A stretch of DNA of 64,000 bases from Cupriavidus necator A5-1 (lineage in GTDB: Bacteria; Pseudomonadota; Gammaproteobacteria; Burkholderiales; Burkholderiaceae). Position numbers and translations under genes: made by a program. Where the stretch lies: contig NZ_JQLI01000008.1 of assembly GCF_000744095.1 (NCBI RefSeq), positions 2,232,001 through 2,296,000 on the forward strand, read 5' to 3'. Of the stretch, positions 8,590 through 16,179 are shown in pieces. The notes under the pieces were generated by a model. The model was not told where the DNA came from. It searched no databases and worked only from the letters and a program-made list of their open reading frames with translations. Numbering within the stretch: position 1 is the first letter of the stretch; each line of letters starts with the position of its first letter.

Positions 8590-9579
8590 CTACTCGGCGA
8601 GGATGCCCGCCATTGAGATCACGCGCTGCCACTGTGCCTGGTCGCTAACCAGTGCGCTGGCGAATGCCTTCGGGCCCAGCGGATAGGCGCTGGTGCCTCG
8701 TTGTGCGAAATGCGCTTTGGCTTCCGGCGTGTTGACGAACTCGAGCGCCGCCTCCGCGAGCTTGTCCACCACGGCGGCGGGCGTACCCGCGGGGGCGGCA
8801 AGTCCAACCCAACCAATGACCGTTGCATCCGGCATGCCCGCCTCGGCCAGCGTAGGCACGTCGGCGATTACCGGGACACGGGCAGTATTGGAGACCGCCA
8901 GCGCGCGCAGCTTTCCTGACTGGATCAGCGGCACGGCCGCCGAAATCTCGAGCACGGTGTAGTCCACCACGCCACCGATGAGATCGGGCAGCAACGTGCT
9001 CATGGCCTTGTAGGGGACATCAACAGCCTTGGCTTTCCCGGCATCGTTAATGGCCGCCAGCATCGCACGGTAGCCTGAACTGCTGGTGCCGTAGTTCAAC
9101 TTGCCGGGCTGGGCGCGCGCAGCGGCCATCAACTGCCCAAGCGTGCGGTACGGCGAGGTGGCCGGGACGACTACAGTGACAGGAAGCGAACTCAGGCGCG
9201 CAACAGGAACGAAGTCGCGCGTGGGACTGTAAGGGAGTTGCTTGAACAGGAATGGGTTGGCCGACATGGCGCTCGACAGTGCCAGCAGCAGCGTGTAGCC
9301 GTTGGGGGCTGCCTTGGCCACAGCGTCGGTGGCGATGATCGAATTGCCGCCTGGGCGGTTCTCCACATAGAATGGCTTGCCGAGCTTCTCGGTCAGGTGC
9401 TTCGCCAGCAACCGCGAGAAATCGTCGACGCCCGTGCCGGGGCTCGTGGGCGATACGATCTTTACCGGCCGTTCGGGATAGCCCTGTGCCAGGGCGCTAC
9501 CGCCCGCAGGAATCAGCGTGATGGCGACGCCGGTCGCCAGCCAGGCGAGGGCGCGTCGGGCTCTGTCGATATTCGTCAT
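8590..9579 (-). CDS. Bug-family (TctC) periplasmic solute-binding protein
   Basis: 329-residue receptor with an N-terminal signal peptide (residues 1-31, ending SALAQG), then YPERPVKIVSPTSPGTGVD, the ligand-pocket region of Bug proteins, VENRPGGNSIIATD and GYTLLLA. Bug proteins bind carboxylates or amides and normally feed a TctAB-type transporter; no such membrane genes are present in the window, so it is an orphan receptor like most Bugs in Cupriavidus and Bordetella. It sits inside a CoA-catabolic operon and probably captures the acid activated by the downstream ligase (inference). Confidence 0.93.
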   Translation of the reverse strand: MTNIDRARRALAWLATGVAITLIPAGGSALAQGYPERPVKIVSPTSPGTGVDDFSRLLAKHLTEKLGKPFYVENRPGGNSIIATDAVAKAAPNGYTLLLALSSAMSANPFLFKQLPYSPTRDFVPVARLSSLPVTVVVPATSPYRTLGQLMAAARAQPGKLNYGTSSSGYRAMLAAINDAGKAKAVDVPYKAMSTLLPDLIGGVVDYTVLEISAAVPLIQSGKLRALAVSNTARVPVIADVPTLAEAGMPDATVIGWVGLAAPAGTPAAVVDKLAEAALEFVNTPEAKAHFAQRGTSAYPLGPKAFASALVSDQAQWQRVISMAGILAE

Positions 9580-9666
9580 GGGCGTTGTCTCCGTGTCGTT
9601 GTTATGGTAGCGACGTGCCGCGGAAGCTCCGGGAACGTCGCGTGCTGTCTTGCTGTTTTCGCGCGC

Positions 9667-10497
9667 TCAGAAGCCGCCGCGTCCGCCGCCACAGATGATG
9701 GTCTGGCCATTGACGTAGTTCGATTCGGGGATGCAGAGCATGTAGACCGCGCCGGCCGCTTCCTCGGCGGTGCCGAACCGGCCAAGCGGGGTGTCGCGCC
9801 CGGCTGCCGCGATGCGGTCCGGATGCACCCCCACCTTGATCTCGCGGCCTTCCACCTGCACGGTCTTGTCCTCGGTGGTCGACTGGGTCAGGCGCGTTTC
9901 GATGGCGCCGAACGCCACGCAGTTCACATTGACCTTCATGCGGCCCCATTCCTTGGCCAGCGTCTTGGTCATGCCGATCACGCCCGCCTTGGCAGCAGAG
10001 TAGTTGACCTGGCCCGCATTGCCCTGCGTGCCCGAGACCGACGAAATGTTGACGACCTTGCGGAACACTTCGCGCCCAGCGTCTGCCTCGGCCTTGCTGG
10101 CCTCCCGGAAATAAGGCTGTGCCGCGCGCAGCAACATGAACGGCGCCTTGAGGTGGCAATCGACGATCGCATCCCACTGCTCGTCGCTCATCTTCTGAAT
10201 CACGTTGTCCCAGGTATAGCCTGCGTTGTTGACGATGATGTCTACCGCGCCGAATGTGTCGAGTGCCAGCTTGACGATGTTCGAGCCAAAGTCCGGTGCC
10301 ACCACGCTGCCCGCGAACGCAACAGCCGTGCCGCCCGTCTTCACGATCTCGGCCACCACCTCGTCGGCCGGTGCCTGGTCGAGATCGTTGACGATCACCC
10401 TGGCGCCTTCGCTCGCAAACTTCAGCGCTACCGCGCGGCCAATGCCCCGGCCCGATCCCGTGACGATGGCAACCTTGCCTTCCAGCTTCCTGCTCAT
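9667..10497 (-). CDS. SDR family oxidoreductase (FabG-like)
   Basis: 276-residue short-chain dehydrogenase: GSGRGIGRAVA (cofactor binding), NNAGYTWDN, the catalytic serine in ISSVSGTQG and YSAAKAG (Tyr/Lys). The C-terminal GQTIICGGGRGGF is typical. A segment of about 20 extra residues between VAFGAIETRL and PDRIAAAGRDTPLGR is an insertion relative to FabG. Start ATG complement 10495-10497 has GGAG 7 bases upstream; a GTG six bases earlier is the alternative. First gene of the minus operon that ends at 4852; likely a 3-hydroxyacyl-CoA dehydrogenase. Confidence 0.9.
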   Translation of the reverse strand: MSRKLEGKVAIVTGSGRGIGRAVALKFASEGARVIVNDLDQAPADEVVAEIVKTGGTAVAFAGSVVAPDFGSNIVKLALDTFGAVDIIVNNAGYTWDNVIQKMSDEQWDAIVDCHLKAPFMLLRAAQPYFREASKAEADAGREVFRKVVNISSVSGTQGNAGQVNYSAAKAGVIGMTKTLAKEWGRMKVNVNCVAFGAIETRLTQSTTEDKTVQVEGREIKVGVHPDRIAAAGRDTPLGRFGTAEEAAGAVYMLCIPESNYVNGQTIICGGGRGGF

Positions 10498-11014
10498 GAA
10501 CACTCTCCGTAGTGTGGGGTCCGCGTATCGCGTGGCTTAATGATTGCAAGCGCGACGCGCTGAGGCACTACCCGGATTGGCGAGTGGTGGGCAACGGGAA
10601 CGGTGTAGAACGGGCCAAAAGGTAAGCGAGGCCCGGCAGGGCAGCGTCGCCAAGGCTCTGGGTGCCTAATGCATCTCGCGGAGCCGATTGCGCTGCTGGT
10701 GCGGCGTGGTGCCTTTTCAGTGACGATTGGCGCGAATGAGGTTCGAGACCTCGCCATAGCCGAGCGGCTTGCCCGTTTGCGTGATCGACAGGCCGCTCGC
10801 CAGTCTCCTTGGACGGGCTCGCTGCTGTGCTCTCTCCGACCACCGGCCGGTCCACAGGCATGGGTGGAGGTACGGCATGGCGGATCGCCGGCCCTCGCTA
10901 ACGCAGAGGCGCTCGATACGAGCCGTAACTGATTGATAACGGGTGCCGCGAGCGCTGACGCTCGCGGCTAATTTCTCCCCTCGACGCTCAACACCCCGGA
11001 GAGGAGGCCACTCA
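10498..11014. other. 517-bp non-coding gap with hairpin
   Basis: No convincing gene. Both strands are open in places by GC bias, but none of the translations resembles a known family. A perfect 10-bp stem GCCGCGAGCG/CGCTCGCGGC with a CTGA loop lies at 10945-10968. On the plus strand it is followed by TAATTTCTC; on the minus strand there is no T-run, so it may act as a hairpin after the upstream minus gene rather than a classical terminator. The 10.5-10.7 kb part must hold the promoter of the 10497 to 4852 operon, but no clear -35/-10 pair is visible. Confidence 0.5.
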
Positions 11015-13114
11015 TCACTCAGGGTCCACCTCGATCACCGCATCCACAGCGTAGACGCCCTGGCCGTGCGGCATGGCCAGCACCGGGTTCAGGTCGATCG
11101 ACTGCAGGCGCGGGCCCGCGGCAACGGCGAATGCGGACAACTGCGACAGCGCCTGGGCCAGCGCGGCAATGTCCGCCACGGGCCGTCCGCGCGCACCGAG
11201 CAGCAGTGGTGCGCCCTTGATCGAGCGGATCATCTGTTCGGCCACGTCCGGGCCGAACGGGCAGCGGCGGAGCACCACGTCCTTGAGCACCTCGACGAAC
11301 ACACCACCGAGCCCGAACATGGCGATCGGGCCGAACACCGGGTCGCGGTTGATACCCATGATGCACTCCACTCCGCCGTTCATCTGCTTGGCCACGAGCA
11401 CACCCTCGATGCGTGCGTCGGGCATGGCCTTGGCGGCTCGGTCCAGCAGCAGCGCAAAGCCTTCACGCACCGCGCCTTCGTTGGCCACGTTCAGCAGCAC
11501 GCCGCCAATCTCGGACTTATGAATAATGTCGGGCGACAGGATCTTTAGCACGACCGGGAATCCGATCTCGCGCGCGGCCGCCACAGCAACCTCCATTTCG
11601 GCACAAGCGCGTTCAGGCGCGCTCGGGATGCCGGCTTTCGCCAGCAGCGCCTTCGCCTCCGCTTCGGTCGGCGCCTGCCGCGGCAGCGTGACATTGGTCA
11701 CCCGGGGCACCGGTGCCAACGTGTTTCCTGCGAATGCCTCACCGAAGCGGCCCATCGCGGCGATGGCGGTCACGGCGCGACTCGGATCGCCGAACACCGT
11801 GAAGCCGGCTTCCTCGAAGCGAGCGAGGATGGTCGGATCGCCACGGGCCACCAGCACGTAGAGCCGATCCGGATAGCGCTTGCGAACGTCGCCCAGTTGC
11901 TGCAGCAGCGAATCGGCCACGCCCGGTACGGCCGCCGCGTAGCTGAAGAACGCCAGCAGCGTGGCGTAGCCCCCTTCAGCCATCATCGACTCCGTGAACG
12001 GCGTGACCAGCGTGGTGTCGTTGATGAACTGGGCAGTCACGTCCACCGGATTGCGTGCGGCGCAGATCGGCAGCAGTTTGCGCATGCGGGCTTGTGCGGC
12101 GGCTGGCATCTCGGGCATCGGGATGCCGAGTTCCTCGGCGGCATCCGAGACGATCACGCCGGCGCCGCCGCTGACGGTCACCACGCCCAGCGAGTTGTTG
12201 GCCGGGAAGATGCGGCGCCCCGCCAGGCGCAGGATGTCGAGCATTTCCTCGGTGGTACGCACCCGCACCACGCCCAGCTCGTCGAGGACGGCGCTAATCA
12301 CGGCGTCATCACCGGCAATCGATGCGGTATGCGAACGTGCAGCGGCCCCGCCCACTTCGCTGCGGCCCACTTTCATCATCACCACGGGCTTGCGCGCGGC
12401 ATGCGCTGCGCGGAATGCCTCTATCAGGCCCGGGCCGTCGCTGATGCCCTCGGCGTAGACGGCAATCACGTCGGTGTTGGGGTCCGCGGCGAACAGGCGC
12501 ACGATATCGGCCACGTTCAGGTCCGCCTCGTTGCCGGTCATGACCACGCTGGACGGGAATACACCCGCTTCCATGGCCGACGTGACCAAATGGCTACCAT
12601 AGGCGCCGGACTGGCTGACGATGCCCACGCGGCCGGGCCGTGACCCGGTCGCCGATGCAAAGCCCGAGAAGCTGCCAACGAAGCCGTTGTGCATGTTGAC
12701 CATGCCCAGCGTGTTGGGCCCGAGCAGCCGCATGCCGGCCCGGCGCGCGATGGCAACCATCTCAGCCTGCGTGGCCGCGCCTTCATCGTTGACCTCGGCA
12801 AAGCCTGCCGTAAACATGATGACCGCCTTCGTGCCGCGGTCGGCCAGTGCCTGGACCGCTGTGACCGCATGCTCGCCGGGCACGGCGATGATCGCCACGT
12901 CCGGGACTTCGGGAAGCGCGGCCACCGACGGATAGGCCGGCAGGCCCTGCACCGTAGCGCGGTTCGGGTTGACCGGCAGGATGCGGCCAGCGAAGCCCTT
13001 GGCAAGCATCGAGGCTATTGGCCGGCCGCCAATGCGGATCGGATCGTCGGAAGCGCCGATCACGGCGACCGAATTCGGGTGAAGCAGGCAATCTGGAATG
13101 GACAGGGTGGTCAT
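11015..13114 (-). CDS. ADP-forming acyl-CoA synthetase family protein (acetate-CoA ligase type)
   Basis: 699-residue fusion of three modules. Residues about 8-105 form the CoA-binding Rossmann domain (NSVAVIGASDDP). Residues about 150-290 form the succinyl-CoA-ligase-like domain with the phospho-histidine motif RSHTASIAGDD. The C-terminal part is an ATP-grasp domain (PVVLKILSPDIIHKSEIGGV, with GGVFVEVLKDV). It would make or use acyl-CoA with ADP formation. The order CoA-binding, Succ-CoA-ligase, ATP-grasp matches ACD/Pat-type proteins; no GNAT domain is attached. It closes the 15.9 to 11.0 kb operon and is an alternative activating enzyme to the AMP-forming ligase at 4852. Confidence 0.92.
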   Translation of the reverse strand: MTTLSIPDCLLHPNSVAVIGASDDPIRIGGRPIASMLAKGFAGRILPVNPNRATVQGLPAYPSVAALPEVPDVAIIAVPGEHAVTAVQALADRGTKAVIMFTAGFAEVNDEGAATQAEMVAIARRAGMRLLGPNTLGMVNMHNGFVGSFSGFASATGSRPGRVGIVSQSGAYGSHLVTSAMEAGVFPSSVVMTGNEADLNVADIVRLFAADPNTDVIAVYAEGISDGPGLIEAFRAAHAARKPVVMMKVGRSEVGGAAARSHTASIAGDDAVISAVLDELGVVRVRTTEEMLDILRLAGRRIFPANNSLGVVTVSGGAGVIVSDAAEELGIPMPEMPAAAQARMRKLLPICAARNPVDVTAQFINDTTLVTPFTESMMAEGGYATLLAFFSYAAAVPGVADSLLQQLGDVRKRYPDRLYVLVARGDPTILARFEEAGFTVFGDPSRAVTAIAAMGRFGEAFAGNTLAPVPRVTNVTLPRQAPTEAEAKALLAKAGIPSAPERACAEMEVAVAAAREIGFPVVLKILSPDIIHKSEIGGVLLNVANEGAVREGFALLLDRAAKAMPDARIEGVLVAKQMNGGVECIMGINRDPVFGPIAMFGLGGVFVEVLKDVVLRRCPFGPDVAEQMIRSIKGAPLLLGARGRPVADIAALAQALSQLSAFAVAAGPRLQSIDLNPVLAMPHGQGVYAVDAVIEVDPE

Positions 13115-13166
13115 GGCTGCGTTGTGTGCGTGTATCTGCGAGGGCGGTTTTACGTGGAGGCGGACA

Positions 13167-13565
13167 TCAGAGCGGCTTGAACGTCGGCATGGGGGGGCCG
13201 TTGTCGGTGGGCGTGAAGGTCACCTGCACCTTCTGGCCAATGCGCACGGTATCGAGGTCGCAATCGACGATGCGCGTCATCATCGTCACGCCTTCCTCGA
13301 GCGTGACATAAGCCATGCAGAACGGGGTGGGGGCCGCACGGCGCGTGACGCTGTACGAATAGATCGTACCCCGGCCGGACGCCGCCTTCCAATAGGTTTC
13401 GCCCATGCAGAACGGGCACAGCGTGCGCGGATACCAATGCGGTTTTTCGCAGCGCTCGCAGTGGCGCACAAGCAGGCGGCCTTCGCTGGCAGCCGCCCAG
13501 AATTCGGCGTTCTCCGGCGATTGTTCGGGCGACGTCAGAACTTGGGGAGTGTATGGAGTGCTCAT
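13167..13565 (-). CDS. DUF35 OB-fold / zinc-ribbon protein, thiolase partner
   Basis: 132-residue protein with the rubredoxin-like zinc ribbon CERCEKPHWYPRTLCPFC (four Cys in two CxxC pairs) followed by an OB fold (GRGTIYSYSVTRRAAP, then VTFTPTDNGPPMPTFKPL). DUF35 proteins bind to SCP-x-type thiolases and aldolases and shape or bind the CoA substrate, as in the Ltp2-ChsH2 aldolase. Start ATG complement 13563-13565. The gene follows the thiolase 13598-14764 by 32 bases, exactly the expected partner order. Function as a thiolase subunit is a strong inference. Confidence 0.9.
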   Translation of the reverse strand: MSTPYTPQVLTSPEQSPENAEFWAAASEGRLLVRHCERCEKPHWYPRTLCPFCMGETYWKAASGRGTIYSYSVTRRAAPTPFCMAYVTLEEGVTMMTRIVDCDLDTVRIGQKVQVTFTPTDNGPPMPTFKPL

Positions 13566-13597
13566 GTGGATTGCGCGGATGTATTGTGTGAGGCGGA

Positions 13598-14764
13598 CTA
13601 CTCGCGTTCGAGGATCAGCGTGGCGCTGCCGTGGCGGGAGCCAAGCAGGCCGCCGGTTCCTTGGGCCAGGGCTAGGTCGCAGTTCTTGACCTGCACGGCC
13701 GGGTGCGCTTCGCCGCGTAACTGGCGCACGGCCTCGATTACCTTGGTAATGCCGCCCCGATTGGCCGGGTGGTTGTTGCACAGACCGCCCCCGTCGGTGT
13801 TGAACGGCAGCTTGCCAACGCCGGAGATCAGGTTGCCGTCCATGACGAATCTGCCGCCTTCGCCTTTTTTGCAGAAGCCGAGGTCTTCGAGCTGCATCAG
13901 TACGGTGATCGTGAAGCTGTCATAGATCGATGCGTACTTGATGTCCCCGGGGGCCACGCCCGCTTCGGCGAATGCCGCGGCGCCCGAAACCTTGGCCGCC
14001 GACCACGTCAGGTCCACATGGCCGCCTAGCTGGCCCTTCACATGCTCGCCCGCGCCCAGCACCTTGATCCTCGGCCGGTTCAGCTTGGCCGCGATCTCCG
14101 GGCGGGCGACGATGAGTGCGCCGCCGCCGTCGGACACCACGCAGCAGTCGAGCTTGCGCAGCGGGTCTGAGATCATCGGCGAGTTCAGCACGTCTTCCAC
14201 GGTCACCACGTCGCGCAGCATGGCGTGGGGGTTGTGTTGCGCATGGTGCGACGCGGCCACCTTGATCCAGGCCAGTTGCTCGGGCGTGGTGCCATATTCA
14301 TGCATATGGCGCATGGCGACCATGCCATACGAATTGACGGTGGCCGGGCTGTATGGCAACTCGAAGGGCGAGTCGGGAATGTTGGAGCCCCAGGCGCGCG
14401 GTTTGGTGCCGCTCGAACCCTCGGAGCGTGGGCGGCCGGCCAGCGTGATCAGCGCCACGTTGCACTTGCCCATGGCGATAGCCTGCGCGGCGTGCGACAC
14501 ATGCACCAGGTACGACGAACCACCGGTCTCGGTGGCGTCGACGTGGCGCAGCTTCAGGCCGAGGTAGTCGACCATGTTCAGCACGCCGAGTCCGGGTGCA
14601 TCGCCGGCGCAGAAGTAGCCATCAACGTCGGCCAGCGTCAGTCCGGCGTCTTCGAGCGCGCTGCGGGCGCTTTCGGCGTGAAGCTGGGCCACTGACTTGT
14701 CCGGTGCCTTGCGGGTCGGATGTTCATAGGCACCGACGACATATGCCTTGCCTTTGATGCTCAT
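13598..14764 (-). CDS. SCP-x-type thiolase / aldolase
   Basis: 388-residue thiolase superfamily member. It has the N-terminal KAYVVGAYEHPTRKAPDKS, a DAxETGGSSYLVHVSHA region where classical thiolases carry the nucleophilic Cys, and GGLCNNHPANRGG near the C-terminus in place of the thiolase GGxxxxGHPxGA. The Cys position reads GGSS here, so classical thiolytic chemistry is doubtful; retro-aldol or other lyase chemistry with the DUF35 partner, as in Ltp2, is the better guess. Start ATG complement 14762-14764 with GAAGGAA upstream. Operon with DUF2889 and DUF35 genes. Confidence 0.88.
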   Translation of the reverse strand: MSIKGKAYVVGAYEHPTRKAPDKSVAQLHAESARSALEDAGLTLADVDGYFCAGDAPGLGVLNMVDYLGLKLRHVDATETGGSSYLVHVSHAAQAIAMGKCNVALITLAGRPRSEGSSGTKPRAWGSNIPDSPFELPYSPATVNSYGMVAMRHMHEYGTTPEQLAWIKVAASHHAQHNPHAMLRDVVTVEDVLNSPMISDPLRKLDCCVVSDGGGALIVARPEIAAKLNRPRIKVLGAGEHVKGQLGGHVDLTWSAAKVSGAAAFAEAGVAPGDIKYASIYDSFTITVLMQLEDLGFCKKGEGGRFVMDGNLISGVGKLPFNTDGGGLCNNHPANRGGITKVIEAVRQLRGEAHPAVQVKNCDLALAQGTGGLLGSRHGSATLILERE

Positions 14765-14875
14765 GTTTGATTCCTTCAATCGAAACGTTGGCGGGGGATG
14801 AAACGTTTTGCGGACGAGAGCGGGCCTGGCCCGCACGGCCATGCTCGCGCTGTCACGGGGCAGGCGAAGCGCTTT

Positions 14876-15466
14876 TCAGGCGGGCGCGCAGTCCTGGGTT
14901 GGGGTGTCGGCGTCGCGCGCGCGGCGGTGCGGCGGCCAGATGACCTTCACGGCGGCGCTTTCCGCGCGATAGGTGTGGCACGACTCGATCAGCGCCGGCT
15001 TAGGCATGAAGCCGACTTCATCGCCAGGCATGCGACCATTGCGCCGGGCACGGTCGAGCGCGAAGCGGCTCTGCACGGCCGTGGTGGCCATCGGGCCAAG
15101 CAGGTCGGTCATGTGCGTGCAGCCTTTCACGCCGCCCACGCGCTCCTTGACCATGCGCCGGAAGCCCGCGCGCAGCGCCAGGCCGCGCAGCGCATCGTAG
15201 GCCGGTTCCACTTCGGGGCAGCTGCCGGCCGGACCGCTCAGCATGCGGGCGGTGATGTCTTGGATCACGAGGTCCATGTCCACCGTCACCGAGACGTGCA
15301 TATGGTGGATGGCGCCGCCGGGCGGCACCTGCTTGAACAGCAGGTGCGTGCCGTCGGGCGAGACGTCTTTCAACTCTGCTTCGATGTCGATCACGCCGTC
15401 GTCGCGCAGGTAGGCGGTGCAGGTGATCTGCCGCCTATGCAGGGGCTTGCGGGTGGGAAGGGTCAT
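14876..15466 (-). CDS. DUF2889 domain protein
   Basis: 196-residue protein: RKPLHRRQITCTAYLRDDGVIDIEAELKD (in part), a central beta-rich region (HMHVSVTVDMDLVIQDI), and a conserved CTHMTDLLGPMATTA motif followed by a Cys-containing C-terminus. This is the DUF2889 pattern, a family of unknown biochemical role that recurs next to thiolase/DUF35 genes in acyl-CoA catabolic clusters. It is 111 bases upstream of the thiolase and most likely in the same transcript. No membrane segment or signal peptide is visible. Confidence 0.8.
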   Translation of the reverse strand: MTLPTRKPLHRRQITCTAYLRDDGVIDIEAELKDVSPDGTHLLFKQVPPGGAIHHMHVSVTVDMDLVIQDITARMLSGPAGSCPEVEPAYDALRGLALRAGFRRMVKERVGGVKGCTHMTDLLGPMATTAVQSRFALDRARRNGRMPGDEVGFMPKPALIESCHTYRAESAAVKVIWPPHRRARDADTPTQDCAPA

Positions 15467-15493
15467 GTGGCTGTATCTCCTGTGCCGGTGTGG

Positions 15494-15895
15494 TCAATGA
15501 GGCGCCCACCGGTGAATGTCTTCGCTTGTCGCTTCTGGCTCTCCGTCAGGCCGGGGCCAGGCGCCCGGCCGCCGGTGCCGCCCCGACTGCATACGTCGGT
15601 AGGCGGCCCAGAACAGCACGCGCATCGGAAACCCGAGCCCCCCCGTCATCGCCTGCCGGGCGTGTTCGGCAGCCAGTTCAACGTGGACGCCAAGCTCCGC
15701 CGCCGACGCGTAGCAGATGATTCGCGCGCGCCGATCGGCACCATGCATGCGGTCGTCGATCAGGTCCCGCAGCGCGTCGGCATAGGTGATTCCGCGCGTG
15801 CAGCGCCGGGCGGCTACCTGTAGTTGGCGGCTGACTTGCCGCACCTCGTGGAGCAGGTCCATCAGTGCTTCGGCGGGGGGGAGGACGTGGGGCAT
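15494..15895 (-). CDS. hypothetical protein, first gene of the thiolase operon
   Basis: 133-residue protein, not recognised. The N-terminal two thirds (MPHVLPPAEALMDLLHEVRQ, then helical segments rich in Arg and Ala) look alpha-helical; the C-terminus is polar and Pro/Arg-rich (SGRHRRPGAWPRPDGEPEAT). No signal peptide or transmembrane segment. Its stop is 27 bases before the DUF2889 start, so it belongs to that operon. It is also the gene nearest to the divergent LAL regulator (16180). Real coding status is likely but not proven. Confidence 0.55.
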   Translation of the reverse strand: MPHVLPPAEALMDLLHEVRQVSRQLQVAARRCTRGITYADALRDLIDDRMHGADRRARIICYASAAELGVHVELAAEHARQAMTGGLGFPMRVLFWAAYRRMQSGRHRRPGAWPRPDGEPEATSEDIHRWAPH

Positions 15896-16179
15896 GGCTG
15901 GGTGCGGTTCAGCAGCGGATACGAGAAAACGGCACGACCTTTACCGAGTTGACCCCGTGTTTTGTTCCGTAGACATCACTATGCGAGCCAGCGCTCGCCA
16001 TTCTGGCTAGGTTGGCTCGCCATGCATCCTTGGTAGTCTTCCCCGGCAGCAAAAGTGCCTGCGCCAAAGGCTTCGACGAATATTAGGGTCGTACGGCCCG
16101 CCGTAGCAACGGGACATACGGGGGGCGGGGCCAGATGGTACTTCTGACGGGCCACCAGCAATAAGGAGGAACACCACGT

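Noticed and set aside
7346..8686. 446-codon plus-strand frame across the MaoC and SDR genes
   Set aside because: Antisense to two well-supported genes, with a composition typical of reverse-frame translation.
10669..10932. 87-codon plus frame in the 10.5-11 kb gap
   Set aside because: A few residues recall regulators, but no domain can be named and no ribosome site is present.
11897..12643. 248-codon plus-strand frame inside the ADP-forming synthetase
   Set aside because: Antisense shadow of a gene with intact CoA-binding, phospho-His and ATP-grasp motifs.
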